In this document: positions 1-6,672 of the stretch, piece by piece
Position numbering within the stretch: the first letter of the stretch is position 1
How the letters are laid out: every line of letters starts with the position of its first letter
Source of the DNA: a bacterium
GTDB taxonomy: Bacteria; Actinomycetota; Acidimicrobiia; Acidimicrobiales; CATQHL01
Direction of reading: 5' to 3'
NCBI GenBank assembly: GCA_028819945.1
Contig: JAPPKQ010000365.1
Location: 1 to 9,261 of the forward strand
DNA: 9,261 nucleotides
Notes under the pieces: model-generated
The model's input: only the letters and a program-made list of their open reading frames with translations
Databases searched by the model: none
Told to the model about the DNA's origin: nothing
Made by a program: the position numbers and the translations under genes

Positions 1-229
1 CCTCGGCGCCTGCCGCGGCAGCGTCGGGTGCACCCGCAGAAGCGGCGGACCCGGCGCTATGCGCCTCCGACATCGCCGCAGAGGCGTCCGAGCGGGCCGC
101 GCACGCCTCGGGCCTAGCCGCGTCGGCCGCCTCCTGGGCGGAGTCGTCCGCAGCGCAGGCGCTGGCCAGTAGCGCGAGCGTCGCTGCGAGTGCGGCGACT
201 ACCCAGAGATTCCTACGACTGGAAACCAT
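1..229 (-). CDS. Putative lipoprotein, N-terminal part (runs off left edge)
   Basis: The frame is open from an ATG at 227-229 to the window edge, giving 76 codons with the 3' end missing. The product begins MVSSRRNLWVVAALAATLAL and continues to a cysteine at residue 25. The order is a short Arg-rich n-region, a hydrophobic stretch at about residues 8-22, then L-A-S-A-C25. This resembles a type II signal peptide; the lipobox is acceptable but not ideal, with Ala at -3. The part after Cys25 is very rich in Ala, Ser, Asp and Glu, as in the flexible linker of many exported lipoproteins. A purine-rich Shine-Dalgarno sequence (GAGGGGG) lies just upstream of the ATG. The gene is transcribed away from the dioxygenase gene at 430. 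It probably encodes a membrane-anchored extracytoplasmic protein. The mature domain is outside the window, so its function is unknown. Confidence 0.7.
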   Translation of the reverse strand, partial: MVSSRRNLWVVAALAATLALLASACAADDSAQEAADAARPEACAARSDASAAMSEAHSAGSAASAGAPDAAAAGAE

Positions 230-288
230 GTTTCCCCCTCAACTCTCATGGCCGCAGCCGGCAGCGGCTACGACCAAACGTCCGGCGC

Positions 289-317
289 AGCATAGTCACA
301 AAGAAATCTGCGTTCAG
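289..317 (-). promoter_or_regulatory. Candidate promoter for the lipoprotein gene
   Basis: Read on the minus strand, CTGAAC (312-317) is followed after exactly 17 bases by TATGCT (289-294). These match the usual -35 and -10 hexamers at 3/6 and 4/6 positions. The site lies in the most AT-rich patch of the divergent gap and would start a transcript about 50 bases before the lipoprotein ATG. This is a pattern match only. Confidence 0.35.
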
Positions 318-349
318 AATCCCCCGTCGAGGAGGCTTTCGCGGCACAG

Positions 350-359
350 CGACCGGTCG
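350..359. promoter_or_regulatory. 10-bp perfect palindrome, possible operator
   Basis: CGACCGGTCG is a perfect 10-base palindrome in the divergent gap between the lipoprotein and dioxygenase genes, upstream of the candidate dioxygenase promoter. Short GC palindromes arise by chance in DNA this GC-rich, so the operator role is a guess based on position. Confidence 0.2.
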
Positions 360-367
360 CAACCGGG

Positions 368-396
368 TGAACGATCGGCCCGTTCTCCGTTAGTCT
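368..396 (+). promoter_or_regulatory. Candidate promoter and inverted repeat upstream of the dioxygenase gene
   Basis: TGAACG (368-373) and TAGTCT (391-396) are spaced by 17 bases. Each matches the housekeeping consensus at only 3/6 positions. Alternatively, GAAC (369-372) followed after 15 bases by CGTT (388-391) resembles an ECF-sigma-type promoter (GGAAC/CGTT style). A short inverted repeat, GAACG at 369-373 and CGTTC at 381-385, overlaps the site and could bind a regulator. All of this is weak and based on pattern alone. Confidence 0.25.
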
Positions 397-429
397 CGGC
401 GCAGGCGACCGTTTGACGGGGGGAAGTCA

Positions 430-1386
430 GTGGCACTGGCAGCGACGGCGGAGCAGAAGGAACTCCTGAATGAGCAGGGTTTCTTCGTCATCGAGGAGTA
501 CCTGGACGCCTGCGAGGTGGCGGTGCTCAATGACGGCTTCGAGGTGGTCGGGGCGCGGCTGCGCCGCGAGCGAGGCATGGAACCCGACACGCAGCTCAGC
601 TGCCGCAACGGGCTCGTGAAGCACGAGGCTTTCCTGGATCTCATGGACCGGCCGGACATCCTGCGCTACGTGGTCGACATCGTGGGCTGGAACGTGCAGA
701 ACCGCGACAGCGTGATTCTCTGGACGCCGCCGACACCGGGCCGGCACCCGTCGGCCCTCTCGTTGGGCTGGCACTTCGACTACGAGGAGGAGTTCACGGG
801 CATCGGCCTCGACGGCCCGATGCCCTGGCTGGACTTCAAGATCGGCTGGTACGTCTCCGACGCCACCGAGGAGGGTCACGCCAGCATCCTGTTCGTGCCC
901 GGCAGTCACCGCTGGGGCATGGAGCGGCGGGCGCGCTGGCGGGAGGAGATCCGCCCCGAGGACGTCTTCGAGCTGAAGGTGCCGCCGGGCAGCCTCATGA
1001 TGTGGCGCCCCACGCTGCTGCACGCCGCCAGCCCGAACCTGGGCACACACGAGCGCCGCGCCCTCTACATCAGCTACGCGCCCCGCTGGATCCGCCCCTC
1101 GGGCCACGTGGAGCAGGATCCCGACCTCGTCTACCGGAGCGACCCCATACGGCGGCAACTCCTGGGGGCGATGGGCAACCTCTCCCACCCCCTCGGGCCC
1201 GACCCGGAGAACCACCCCGACTCCCAGTACTGGTTCGCCGCCGACTGGGACAACATCCCCCTCAAGCAGTGGGCCGAGGAGCAGGCCGGCGATCCCCCCT
1301 ACGACTGGGGCACCGGCTACGGCGTCGGCACGGTCAAGGGACCCGAGTACGCCTTCCACGACAACACCGACCCCCGCCGGGTCTGA
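430..1386 (+). CDS. Phytanoyl-CoA dioxygenase (PhyH) family Fe(II)/2-oxoglutarate oxygenase
   Basis: This 318-residue protein belongs to the non-heme Fe(II)- and 2-oxoglutarate-dependent PhyH family, whose members hydroxylate small organic substrates. The metal-binding facial triad is visible: WHFD gives H115 and D117, and LLHAAS gives H198. R209, eleven residues after the distal His, is the expected 2-oxoglutarate-binding Arg. A PGSH segment (157-160) and PPGSLMMW (185-192) fit the double-stranded beta-helix core. The N-terminal segment (LLNEQGFFVIEEYL) is the usual PhyH opening helix and strand, which supports the GTG start at 430 over the next in-frame ATG. A G-rich ribosome site (418-426) lies just upstream. 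No signal peptide is seen, so it is cytosolic. It is followed by a cupin gene 33 bases downstream, probably co-transcribed. The family call is secure; the substrate is unknown. Bacterial PhyH proteins near catabolic hydrolases commonly act on secondary metabolites or xenobiotic-like compounds rather than phytanoyl-CoA. Confidence 0.9.
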   Translation: MALAATAEQKELLNEQGFFVIEEYLDACEVAVLNDGFEVVGARLRRERGMEPDTQLSCRNGLVKHEAFLDLMDRPDILRYVVDIVGWNVQNRDSVILWTPPTPGRHPSALSLGWHFDYEEEFTGIGLDGPMPWLDFKIGWYVSDATEEGHASILFVPGSHRWGMERRARWREEIRPEDVFELKVPPGSLMMWRPTLLHAASPNLGTHERRALYISYAPRWIRPSGHVEQDPDLVYRSDPIRRQLLGAMGNLSHPLGPDPENHPDSQYWFAADWDNIPLKQWAEEQAGDPPYDWGTGYGVGTVKGPEYAFHDNTDPRRV

Positions 1387-1419
1387 GCCCGCTCCGCTCT
1401 CGATCAGGAGGTCCGCACC

Positions 1420-1824
1420 ATGACTTCGAAGCCCGACGCCGGCACGGCCCTGTTCCTGAATCGCGATGACGGTGTCGGGTTCGTGACTCCCGCTCCGGCC
1501 ACCCGCGATGTGCGGGTACTGCTGTCGCCGCTGCTGCAGGAGGGGATGGGGGACTTCGCGGTCGGGATGACACAGATACCCGCAGGGGTCGTCGGGACGC
1601 GCCACTCCCACCCGGGAACGACGGAGGTCTGGATGATCCTGTCGGGGCGGGGGCGAGCGCGGATCGGTGACGAGGACAGGCCCGTGGCACCCGGCGACGT
1701 GGTGTACACGCCGCCGGGCGTGAACCACCAGTTCGTGAACGACGGCGACGAGCCGGTGACGGTGTACTTCCTCTACAGCCCCTCCGGCGCCGAGCAACGG
1801 GTACTCGACGGCGGGTTCCTGTAG
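1420..1824 (+). CDS. Single-domain cupin metalloprotein
   Basis: This 134-residue protein has both conserved cupin motifs in full. Motif 1 spans about residues 59-76, with H62, H64 and E69 as metal ligands and G76 closing it. Motif 2 spans 92-107 (G92, P98, G100, H103, N107), with H103 as the fourth ligand. The beta-barrel occupies most of the chain, as is usual for small monocupins. A strong Shine-Dalgarno sequence, AGGAGGT (1406-1412), lies seven bases before the ATG and fixes the start. The gene follows the PhyH dioxygenase by 33 bases on the same strand, so the pair is probably one transcript. Small cupins of this kind may be isomerases, dioxygenases, decarboxylases or ligand-binding sensors. 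Sequence alone does not decide which; acting on the dioxygenase product or on the same substrate is an inference from gene order. Confidence 0.88.
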   Translation: MTSKPDAGTALFLNRDDGVGFVTPAPATRDVRVLLSPLLQEGMGDFAVGMTQIPAGVVGTRHSHPGTTEVWMILSGRGRARIGDEDRPVAPGDVVYTPPGVNHQFVNDGDEPVTVYFLYSPSGAEQRVLDGGFL

Positions 1825-1873
1825 GGAGCGCGCCGGGTCGTCGGCCCGCAGCGCCGCCCGGACCGCCGGACAA

Positions 1874-1899
1874 TGGATTCCGGCCTCCGCCGGAATGAC
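1874..1899. repeat. REP-like palindromic repeat, copy 1 (possible bidirectional terminator)
   Basis: This 26-base element is identical to the one at 4016-4041. Its core is a perfect hairpin: ATTCCGGC (1877-1884), loop CTCC, then GCCGGAAT (1889-1896). It sits in the convergent gap between the cupin gene (plus) and the amidohydrolase gene (minus), where an 8-bp stem could help end transcription from both sides. No run of T follows the stem on either strand, so it would not be a classical intrinsic terminator. Dispersed intergenic palindromes of this form (translating as IPAEAGIH) are familiar from many bacterial genomes. Confidence 0.8.
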
Positions 1900-1922
1900 G
1901 AGGCGAGACGCGCCGAGTTCGG

Positions 1923-3203
1923 CTAACCGCTGCCGGATGCGGGCTCGGCGAAATCGATCATCAGCCGCGAGAAGGGATCCGCCGGCGGCCCCGAGTACTC
2001 CTCTGCGGCGTGCGCCGCCAGTGCGTCGAAGTCGACGACCCTGCCGCGGCGGAGCACGAGGCGGATGTCGGACAGAACGCAGATGTCGTCGATGGGACTG
2101 CCGGCGACGGCGACCATGTCGGCCAGCGAACCCGGTCTGATCCGCCCGGAGTCCGCGAGACCGAGATGGTCGGCGGCTACCGAGGTCGCCGACGCCAGGG
2201 CCGCAGACGGCTCGAGGCCCGCGTCCACGAGCAGCGACAGCTCGTCGTGCAGGGAGAACCCCGGCACGAGATGAGGGAAGGGCGCATCGGAACCGGCGAC
2301 AACGGTGCAGCCGGCGCCGGCCAGGGCGCCGAGGACCCGCTTCATCGTGTTGACGCTGCGCTGGCGGTCGAGCCGGTCGGCCACCTCGCCCGTGCGGTGC
2401 GGGAAGCGCTGCCAGACCGCGGCGATCTCGGGGTGCACCCACCTGTCGCGCCGGTCGTGGCGGAAGGCGGTGTCGTTCAAGCGGCAGAGCCGGTCCCAGA
2501 CCACAAGCGTGGGGCACTGCGCCACCCCGGCCTTCGCGAGTGACGCGGCTGACGCGGCAACCTGATCCACATTCGTTCGCCATCCATCGACGTGGTGAAC
2601 GCAGCCCGTCAGGTGCTGCACCTCACGCACACCGGCCGACACCGCCGTCGCCAGATCCACCGACGGTCCGAGGTGGGCGAGGAGCGGCAGGCCGCGGCGA
2701 TCGGCCTGGGTCGCCGCGGCGCCGATCTGCTCGGGGGTGAGATGCACGTACAGCTTCACGGCGTCCGCGCCGCGCTCGGCCATCTCGTCGACGGAGCGGC
2801 GGATTGCGGCCGCGTCGGCATGCGGGCGGCCGATCTGCGGCCAGAACGCCGCCGAGCCGTCCAGAAGGGGACCGCAGCAGAGGATGTCGGGACCGGCCAT
2901 CGGGTCGGCTCTGGTGCGCTCGCGGCGCCGGAGGATCCACGCCAGGTCGTTCCCGGTGTCGCGCACCGCGGTCACTCCGGCTGCCAGGAATGCGGGCAGC
3001 ATCCAGTCCGAAAGGTGGGTGTGGCAGTCGATCAGGCCCGGCAGCAGCGTGCAGCCGTCCAGCCGCTGCACCTCCATCGCCTCGGGCAGCGAACCCACCG
3101 GAGCCACGCCGGCGACCCGCTCCCCCTCCACGATGACGGCGTGGGCCTTCCGCAGCCGCTCGCCGTCGAACAGCGCCGTCGGGGCGAGCGCGAACCGGTC
3201 CAT
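1923..3203 (-). CDS. Amidohydrolase-superfamily metal-dependent hydrolase (imidazolonepropionase/prolidase-like)
   Basis: This 426-residue protein has the composite architecture of the amidohydrolase superfamily. An N-terminal beta-sandwich part (about 1-55) leads into LPGLIDCHTHL, with metal ligands H61 and H63. K150 in AVKLYVH is the likely carboxylated bridging Lys. H177 (LLAHLG) and H197 (VQHLTG) complete the binuclear site, and D306 (AGSDAPF) is the catalytic Asp. The chain closes with GRIRPGSLADMV and the second beta-sandwich piece (about 350-393). Length and motifs match the imidazolonepropionase-like/Xaa-Pro dipeptidase-like branch, whose members hydrolyse cyclic amides, N-acyl amino acids or dipeptides. 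It is cytosolic. The ATG at 3201-3203 lies seven bases after the stop of the upstream SDR gene, and no strong ribosome site is seen, so translation is probably coupled. It is the last gene of the minus-strand run. Superfamily is certain; substrate is not known. Confidence 0.9.
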   Translation of the reverse strand: MDRFALAPTALFDGERLRKAHAVIVEGERVAGVAPVGSLPEAMEVQRLDGCTLLPGLIDCHTHLSDWMLPAFLAAGVTAVRDTGNDLAWILRRRERTRADPMAGPDILCCGPLLDGSAAFWPQIGRPHADAAAIRRSVDEMAERGADAVKLYVHLTPEQIGAAATQADRRGLPLLAHLGPSVDLATAVSAGVREVQHLTGCVHHVDGWRTNVDQVAASAASLAKAGVAQCPTLVVWDRLCRLNDTAFRHDRRDRWVHPEIAAVWQRFPHRTGEVADRLDRQRSVNTMKRVLGALAGAGCTVVAGSDAPFPHLVPGFSLHDELSLLVDAGLEPSAALASATSVAADHLGLADSGRIRPGSLADMVAVAGSPIDDICVLSDIRLVLRRGRVVDFDALAAHAAEEYSGPPADPFSRLMIDFAEPASGSG

Positions 3204-3210
3204 GCGCGGC

Positions 3211-3996
3211 TCAGTAGATGAGGCCGCCCCCGCTCACGTTGAGCGTGGCGCCGTTGACGAAGCTGGCGTGGATCGACGCCAGGAACACCACGACGGCAGC
3301 CAGTTCCTCGGGCTGGCCGATCCGGCCCACGGGGCAAGCCTTCGTCGAGGCCTCCTCAATTTCAGGCGGCAGGTCGTCGTGCTGCATCGGGGTATCGACC
3401 TGGCCGGGCGCGATGGAGTTCACGAGAATGCCGTGCGGGCCGTAGCGGCGGGCAAAGCCGCGGCTCAGAGTGATCACGCCGGCCTTGCCGGCGAGGTAGG
3501 CATCGCTGCCGAACACCGGCCCGTTCCACCATCCCCCCGAGCTGAAGTTGATGATCCTCCCACCACCGCCGGCGGCGATCATGGTGTTGCCGACCGCCCT
3601 GTTCAGGAAGAACGTGGCCCTGACGTTGATGTCGTTTTGGAGGTCCCAGTCCGCGGGTGTCACGTCGTCGACGTCCTGGCGCCGCAGGAGGGCGGCGATG
3701 TGGGCGAGCGCCCACAGGTCGCCGAAGTCGTCGACGACCCCCGAGACGAGGTTGTCGATTGCGTCCACGTCGAGGAGGTCGAAGCTGATGGCGCGGTGGC
3801 CCGTGCCGTCCAGTCCGGCGACCACCTCGGCCAGCCCGTCCGCGTTGCGGTCCACGGCTGCCACGCTGGCGCCGGCGGCCGCCATGGCCCGCGCCGTGGC
3901 GGCCCCGACCCCCCGGGCGGCACCGGTGACGATCACGCCGCGGCCTTCCAGGCCGGCCCCCAGAGCGCCGTACCCGACGCCGGTGAGATCAACCAC
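3211..3996 (-). CDS. SDR-family NAD(P)-dependent oxidoreductase
   Basis: This 261-residue classical short-chain dehydrogenase/reductase has the Rossmann cofactor motif TGAARGVG at 24-31. D49 at the end of the second strand favours NAD(H) over NADP(H). The catalytic set is N124 (INVR), a serine at 152 or 153, Y167 and K171 (YLAGK). PGQVDTP (197-203) and NGATLNVSGG (248-257) are typical C-terminal family motifs. The usual NNAG strand motif is changed to AHIAA (98-102), a modest deviation. The start is GTG (3994-3996), supported by GGAAGAG at 4003-4009, six bases upstream; no in-frame ATG occurs before the Rossmann motif, so GTG is required. It sits between the dimethylformamidase-like gene (78-base gap containing a palindromic repeat) and the amidohydrolase (7-base gap). 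It probably oxidises or reduces a hydroxyl/carbonyl group on the same pathway compound. The exact substrate is unknown. Confidence 0.92.
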   Translation of the reverse strand: MVDLTGVGYGALGAGLEGRGVIVTGAARGVGAATARAMAAAGASVAAVDRNADGLAEVVAGLDGTGHRAISFDLLDVDAIDNLVSGVVDDFGDLWALAHIAALLRRQDVDDVTPADWDLQNDINVRATFFLNRAVGNTMIAAGGGGRIINFSSGGWWNGPVFGSDAYLAGKAGVITLSRGFARRYGPHGILVNSIAPGQVDTPMQHDDLPPEIEEASTKACPVGRIGQPEELAAVVVFLASIHASFVNGATLNVSGGGLIY

Positions 3997-4015
3997 TCAG
4001 AACTCTTCCAGGCCC

Positions 4016-4041
4016 TGGATTCCGGCCTCCGCCGGAATGAC
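4016..4041. repeat. REP-like palindromic repeat, copy 2
   Basis: This is an identical 26-base copy, in the same orientation, of the element at 1874-1899, with hairpin arms at 4019-4026 and 4031-4038. It lies in the 78-base gap between the dimethylformamidase-like gene and the SDR gene, just upstream of the SDR ribosome site. In a transcript it would form a stem-loop inside the minus-strand operon. It could lower readthrough or stabilise the upstream part of the mRNA, as REP elements do in other bacteria. That role is inferred. Confidence 0.8.
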
Positions 4042-4074
4042 ACTCGGGCGATGGCCGTGTCGCGCGTGCCACGA

Positions 4075-6672
4075 TCAGGAGTTCGCCGCGGGCATCGTGA
4101 ACGGCTCGGGATCCACGAACCGGCGCAGCACATTGTCGGTGACAGCGGCGACGTTGTTGTCGTAGCCGAAGTTACCGAGGCTGCCTGACCACGCGATCGA
4201 CCCGGTGGAGAAGACCGCTCCCCCGCCGGGGGTCTCGAAGAACACCATGTCAGCCCGGATCTTCTCGGGCGCATCGGGGTCGGTGTTCGGCAGGACATCG
4301 CCGATCGACGCCACCATGAGGTCGTAGAGGTTCGAGTGGTTCTCCGAGGACGCCAGCAGCAGCGTGTGCGCCGGCGTGCCCAGGGCGGCGTCGACCCGCT
4401 CGATCTCGTAGCCGGCCGCCCCGCCCTGCAGGATGCCGAAGTCGCCGATGATCTCGTCGTCCACACCTTCGAAGATGAAGGCCGCCCGCGGGTCACCACT
4501 GGCCGCCGTGCGGCGGTAGTAGGAGCAGGTGTCGAAGCCCTGCGTGATGAACCCCACGCCGCCGATGGTGTGCGGACCCCGGCCGATGCCGATCCACGTG
4601 CCGGCCGGCTCGCCGGTGAACGTGTCGTGGCCCTGGCCGGCGTCGGCGCGCCAGATCCGCGGAAGGTCCGGCCGGCGCACCTCGAACATCCCCGAGCGCG
4701 TGGGGTGGTAGGCGATGCGGTGCCAGTAGGTGTTGCCGCCGAGATTGATAAGGCGCCCGCCGCGACGCACGAAGCCCTCGACGGCGTCCATCATGGGCGT
4801 GCTCGTGTACTCGGGATGCGAACTCGTGACGAGGACCCGGTAGGGGGCGAGTGCCGCGAGACCCTCCCGGTCCAGGTCGTCGTCGCTGATCACGTCGTAG
4901 GACATGCCCGTGCGCTCCAGCCACGCCACGATCAGCAGGTCCTGGCAGAACTTGTACATGCGGCCGTGCGGGCGGAAGTTGGTGACCGGTCGGTGCATCG
5001 AGGAGTGCACGACCGTGCTGCCGTCGGCGTGGTTGTCGTAGGTACACCCGCCGATCTCACCGAACCGCAACATCAGCAGGTCGGTCTCGTCGAGCACGGT
5101 CAGACGCCCGTGGATCATCTCGTTGAACGGGCTGACCACGCGCATCTGCAAGTTCGCGTAGGCGCCGTACGTGGCGGTCGGCAGCAGGAACGCCACGTCG
5201 CTCGTGGGCGCACCCGCGGCCGGGCGCACCGCGAACGGCACCCAGAACACCGCCTCGCCGGCCCGGAACCGGCCCGCGTAGCAGCCGCTGGCCCAGTCAT
5301 CCGGAACACGCAGCGTCTGCGTGGTCTCCCAGAGGGCGTCGCTGATGTCGTCGCAGTGGAAGTGGATCGCCCCGTACTCCTCGGGAGCCGCCCGCCAGTC
5401 CGACGTCAGCCCGGACCAGTTGGAGCCGCCGACTCCGCGCGTCGGCATGTTGACGATGGTGCCGTGGCGATCGTTGCCGGAGACATCGAAGATGTCCTCG
5501 CTGCCGATGTCGACGGAGAAATCCCAGTCACCGAGCGCTCCCTCTGCCACCGCGGCAGGGCCCCGCTCGGCGACGGCTTCGACCTCGGCGTCGTCGAGGG
5601 CGTGCCCGTACAGCCGAGGGCGCTCGAGCCGGCCGTTGAAACACGAGACTGCGCGCCCCGCCCCGGTCTGCTCGGCGCCGATGAGTATCGGAGCCTCTCC
5701 GAGACCTGCAACCGGGCCCCCACGGTGCTCCTCGTGCACCCAGCCGCGATCCTCGAGGTGGTGTGAGGCGAGACCGCCGGCACTGAACGTGATCCCACCG
5801 GCACCGTCGCAACTCACGGCAACGGAGGTCCAGCGTGACTCGGCGACTGCCACGTCGCTGAGGACGACCTCGCCGACCATGCCGTCGCCAACGACGAACC
5901 CCAGATGCCCGTCGGGAGACAGGAAGAGACCGGCACCGGTAGCCGTGTCGTTGCAGTACGTGCCGAACAGCATCTGATGACCGGCGGCCAGGAGCGTCGG
6001 GAACACCGAGAGCATGATGGTGAAGCCCCCCTCGGCGTGGCCTCCGGCGCCCGCCGGCACAGCGACGTACGATCCCGGATGGATCTCCTGGTGCCGGGCC
6101 GTGTGCTCGCCGCACACCGGCGTCGCCATCTCGGTCGCCACGTACGGCGGTACGTCCGGCCCGTCGCCCAGGTCGGGGCTCAGCAGACGCACGATGTCGA
6201 GCCTGTACGTCTCGACGCCGGTGCACGACGCCTTGAAGTTGATCTCCTCGCCCGCCCGGAGCGTCTGGCAGTCGGCGTAGGCGAGCATTTCCGGCCCCTC
6301 GAAGCCGGCGCGGACCTGGGATGGCTCCTCGGGCACCGCACCCGCGGCTCCGGCCGGCAGCCCGCCGAACATTTCCGCCCAGCGCACCCGGAACACGTAG
6401 CGCTCGGCCTCTTCGATGTCGTCGAAGACGACCTCGGGCAGGCGCTCGACGCCCAGCGGATCGCCCTCGGTGAACCGGGCCAGCATCCACTCCACGTTGG
6501 AGCGGGTCATCAGCAGGAAGTGCTTGCCCACGAGCGGGATTCCCCGCATGTAGTTGAGCAGTGACTGAAGGTCGGGCGTGTGCCGCCCGAAGGGCTGCCG
6601 CATGAACTCCTCGAAGAGGTCGGCACGCCCGCCGTCGACGCCGAGCGGGAGTTTGGGGGCGGTAGTTGTCAT
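4075..6672 (-). CDS. N,N-dimethylformamidase-like protein, apparent small+large subunit fusion
   Basis: This 865-residue cytosolic protein resembles N,N-dimethylformamidase, which hydrolyses dimethylformamide to dimethylamine and formate using a mononuclear iron. Three parts are visible. Residues about 20-105 (QPFGRHTPDLQSLLNYMRG, then VFDDIEEAERYVFRVRW) resemble the separate small subunit of the characterised enzyme. Residues about 215-370 look like a LamG/concanavalin-like beta-sandwich (FNGRLERPRLYGHALDDAEV). Residues about 490-865 are the glutamine-amidotransferase-like catalytic domain. Candidate iron ligands are Y502 or Y505 (LPTATYGAYAN), Y545 (GGCTYDNH) and E621 (SSHPEYTS). Their spacing agrees, after subtracting about 103 residues, with the ligands I recall for the Paracoccus enzyme (Tyr399, Tyr440, Glu521). 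The ATG overlaps the upstream stop by four bases (ATGA), with GAGGGG eight bases upstream. The family call is firm; activity on dimethylformamide itself is unproven, and another N-substituted amide may be the substrate. Confidence 0.85.
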   Translation of the reverse strand: MTTTAPKLPLGVDGGRADLFEEFMRQPFGRHTPDLQSLLNYMRGIPLVGKHFLLMTRSNVEWMLARFTEGDPLGVERLPEVVFDDIEEAERYVFRVRWAEMFGGLPAGAAGAVPEEPSQVRAGFEGPEMLAYADCQTLRAGEEINFKASCTGVETYRLDIVRLLSPDLGDGPDVPPYVATEMATPVCGEHTARHQEIHPGSYVAVPAGAGGHAEGGFTIMLSVFPTLLAAGHQMLFGTYCNDTATGAGLFLSPDGHLGFVVGDGMVGEVVLSDVAVAESRWTSVAVSCDGAGGITFSAGGLASHHLEDRGWVHEEHRGGPVAGLGEAPILIGAEQTGAGRAVSCFNGRLERPRLYGHALDDAEVEAVAERGPAAVAEGALGDWDFSVDIGSEDIFDVSGNDRHGTIVNMPTRGVGGSNWSGLTSDWRAAPEEYGAIHFHCDDISDALWETTQTLRVPDDWASGCYAGRFRAGEAVFWVPFAVRPAAGAPTSDVAFLLPTATYGAYANLQMRVVSPFNEMIHGRLTVLDETDLLMLRFGEIGGCTYDNHADGSTVVHSSMHRPVTNFRPHGRMYKFCQDLLIVAWLERTGMSYDVISDDDLDREGLAALAPYRVLVTSSHPEYTSTPMMDAVEGFVRRGGRLINLGGNTYWHRIAYHPTRSGMFEVRRPDLPRIWRADAGQGHDTFTGEPAGTWIGIGRGPHTIGGVGFITQGFDTCSYYRRTAASGDPRAAFIFEGVDDEIIGDFGILQGGAAGYEIERVDAALGTPAHTLLLASSENHSNLYDLMVASIGDVLPNTDPDAPEKIRADMVFFETPGGGAVFSTGSIAWSGSLGNFGYDNNVAAVTDNVLRRFVDPEPFTMPAANS

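Noticed and set aside
1877..1896. Classical rho-independent terminator at the convergent gap
   Set aside because: The hairpin is perfect, but neither side is followed by a T run, so it is kept as a repeat with only a possible terminating effect.
427..2583. 718-codon minus-strand open frame across the dioxygenase, the cupin and part of the amidohydrolase
   Set aside because: It crosses three well-supported genes and the palindromic repeat; its product is Arg/Pro/Gly-rich low complexity typical of a GC-rich shadow frame.
1874..4041. CRISPR array or insertion-sequence ends
   Set aside because: Only two copies, two kilobases apart, in direct orientation with normal genes between and no transposase or spacer pattern.
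2737..4188. 483-codon plus-strand open frame opposite the SDR and amidohydrolase genes
   Set aside because: The opposite frames carry intact catalytic motifs; this product is low-complexity with no motif.
4336..5766. 476-codon plus-strand open frame opposite the dimethylformamidase-like gene
   Set aside because: Shadow of a confidently assigned gene; composition is Val/Arg/Gly/Ala-rich without any recognisable domain.
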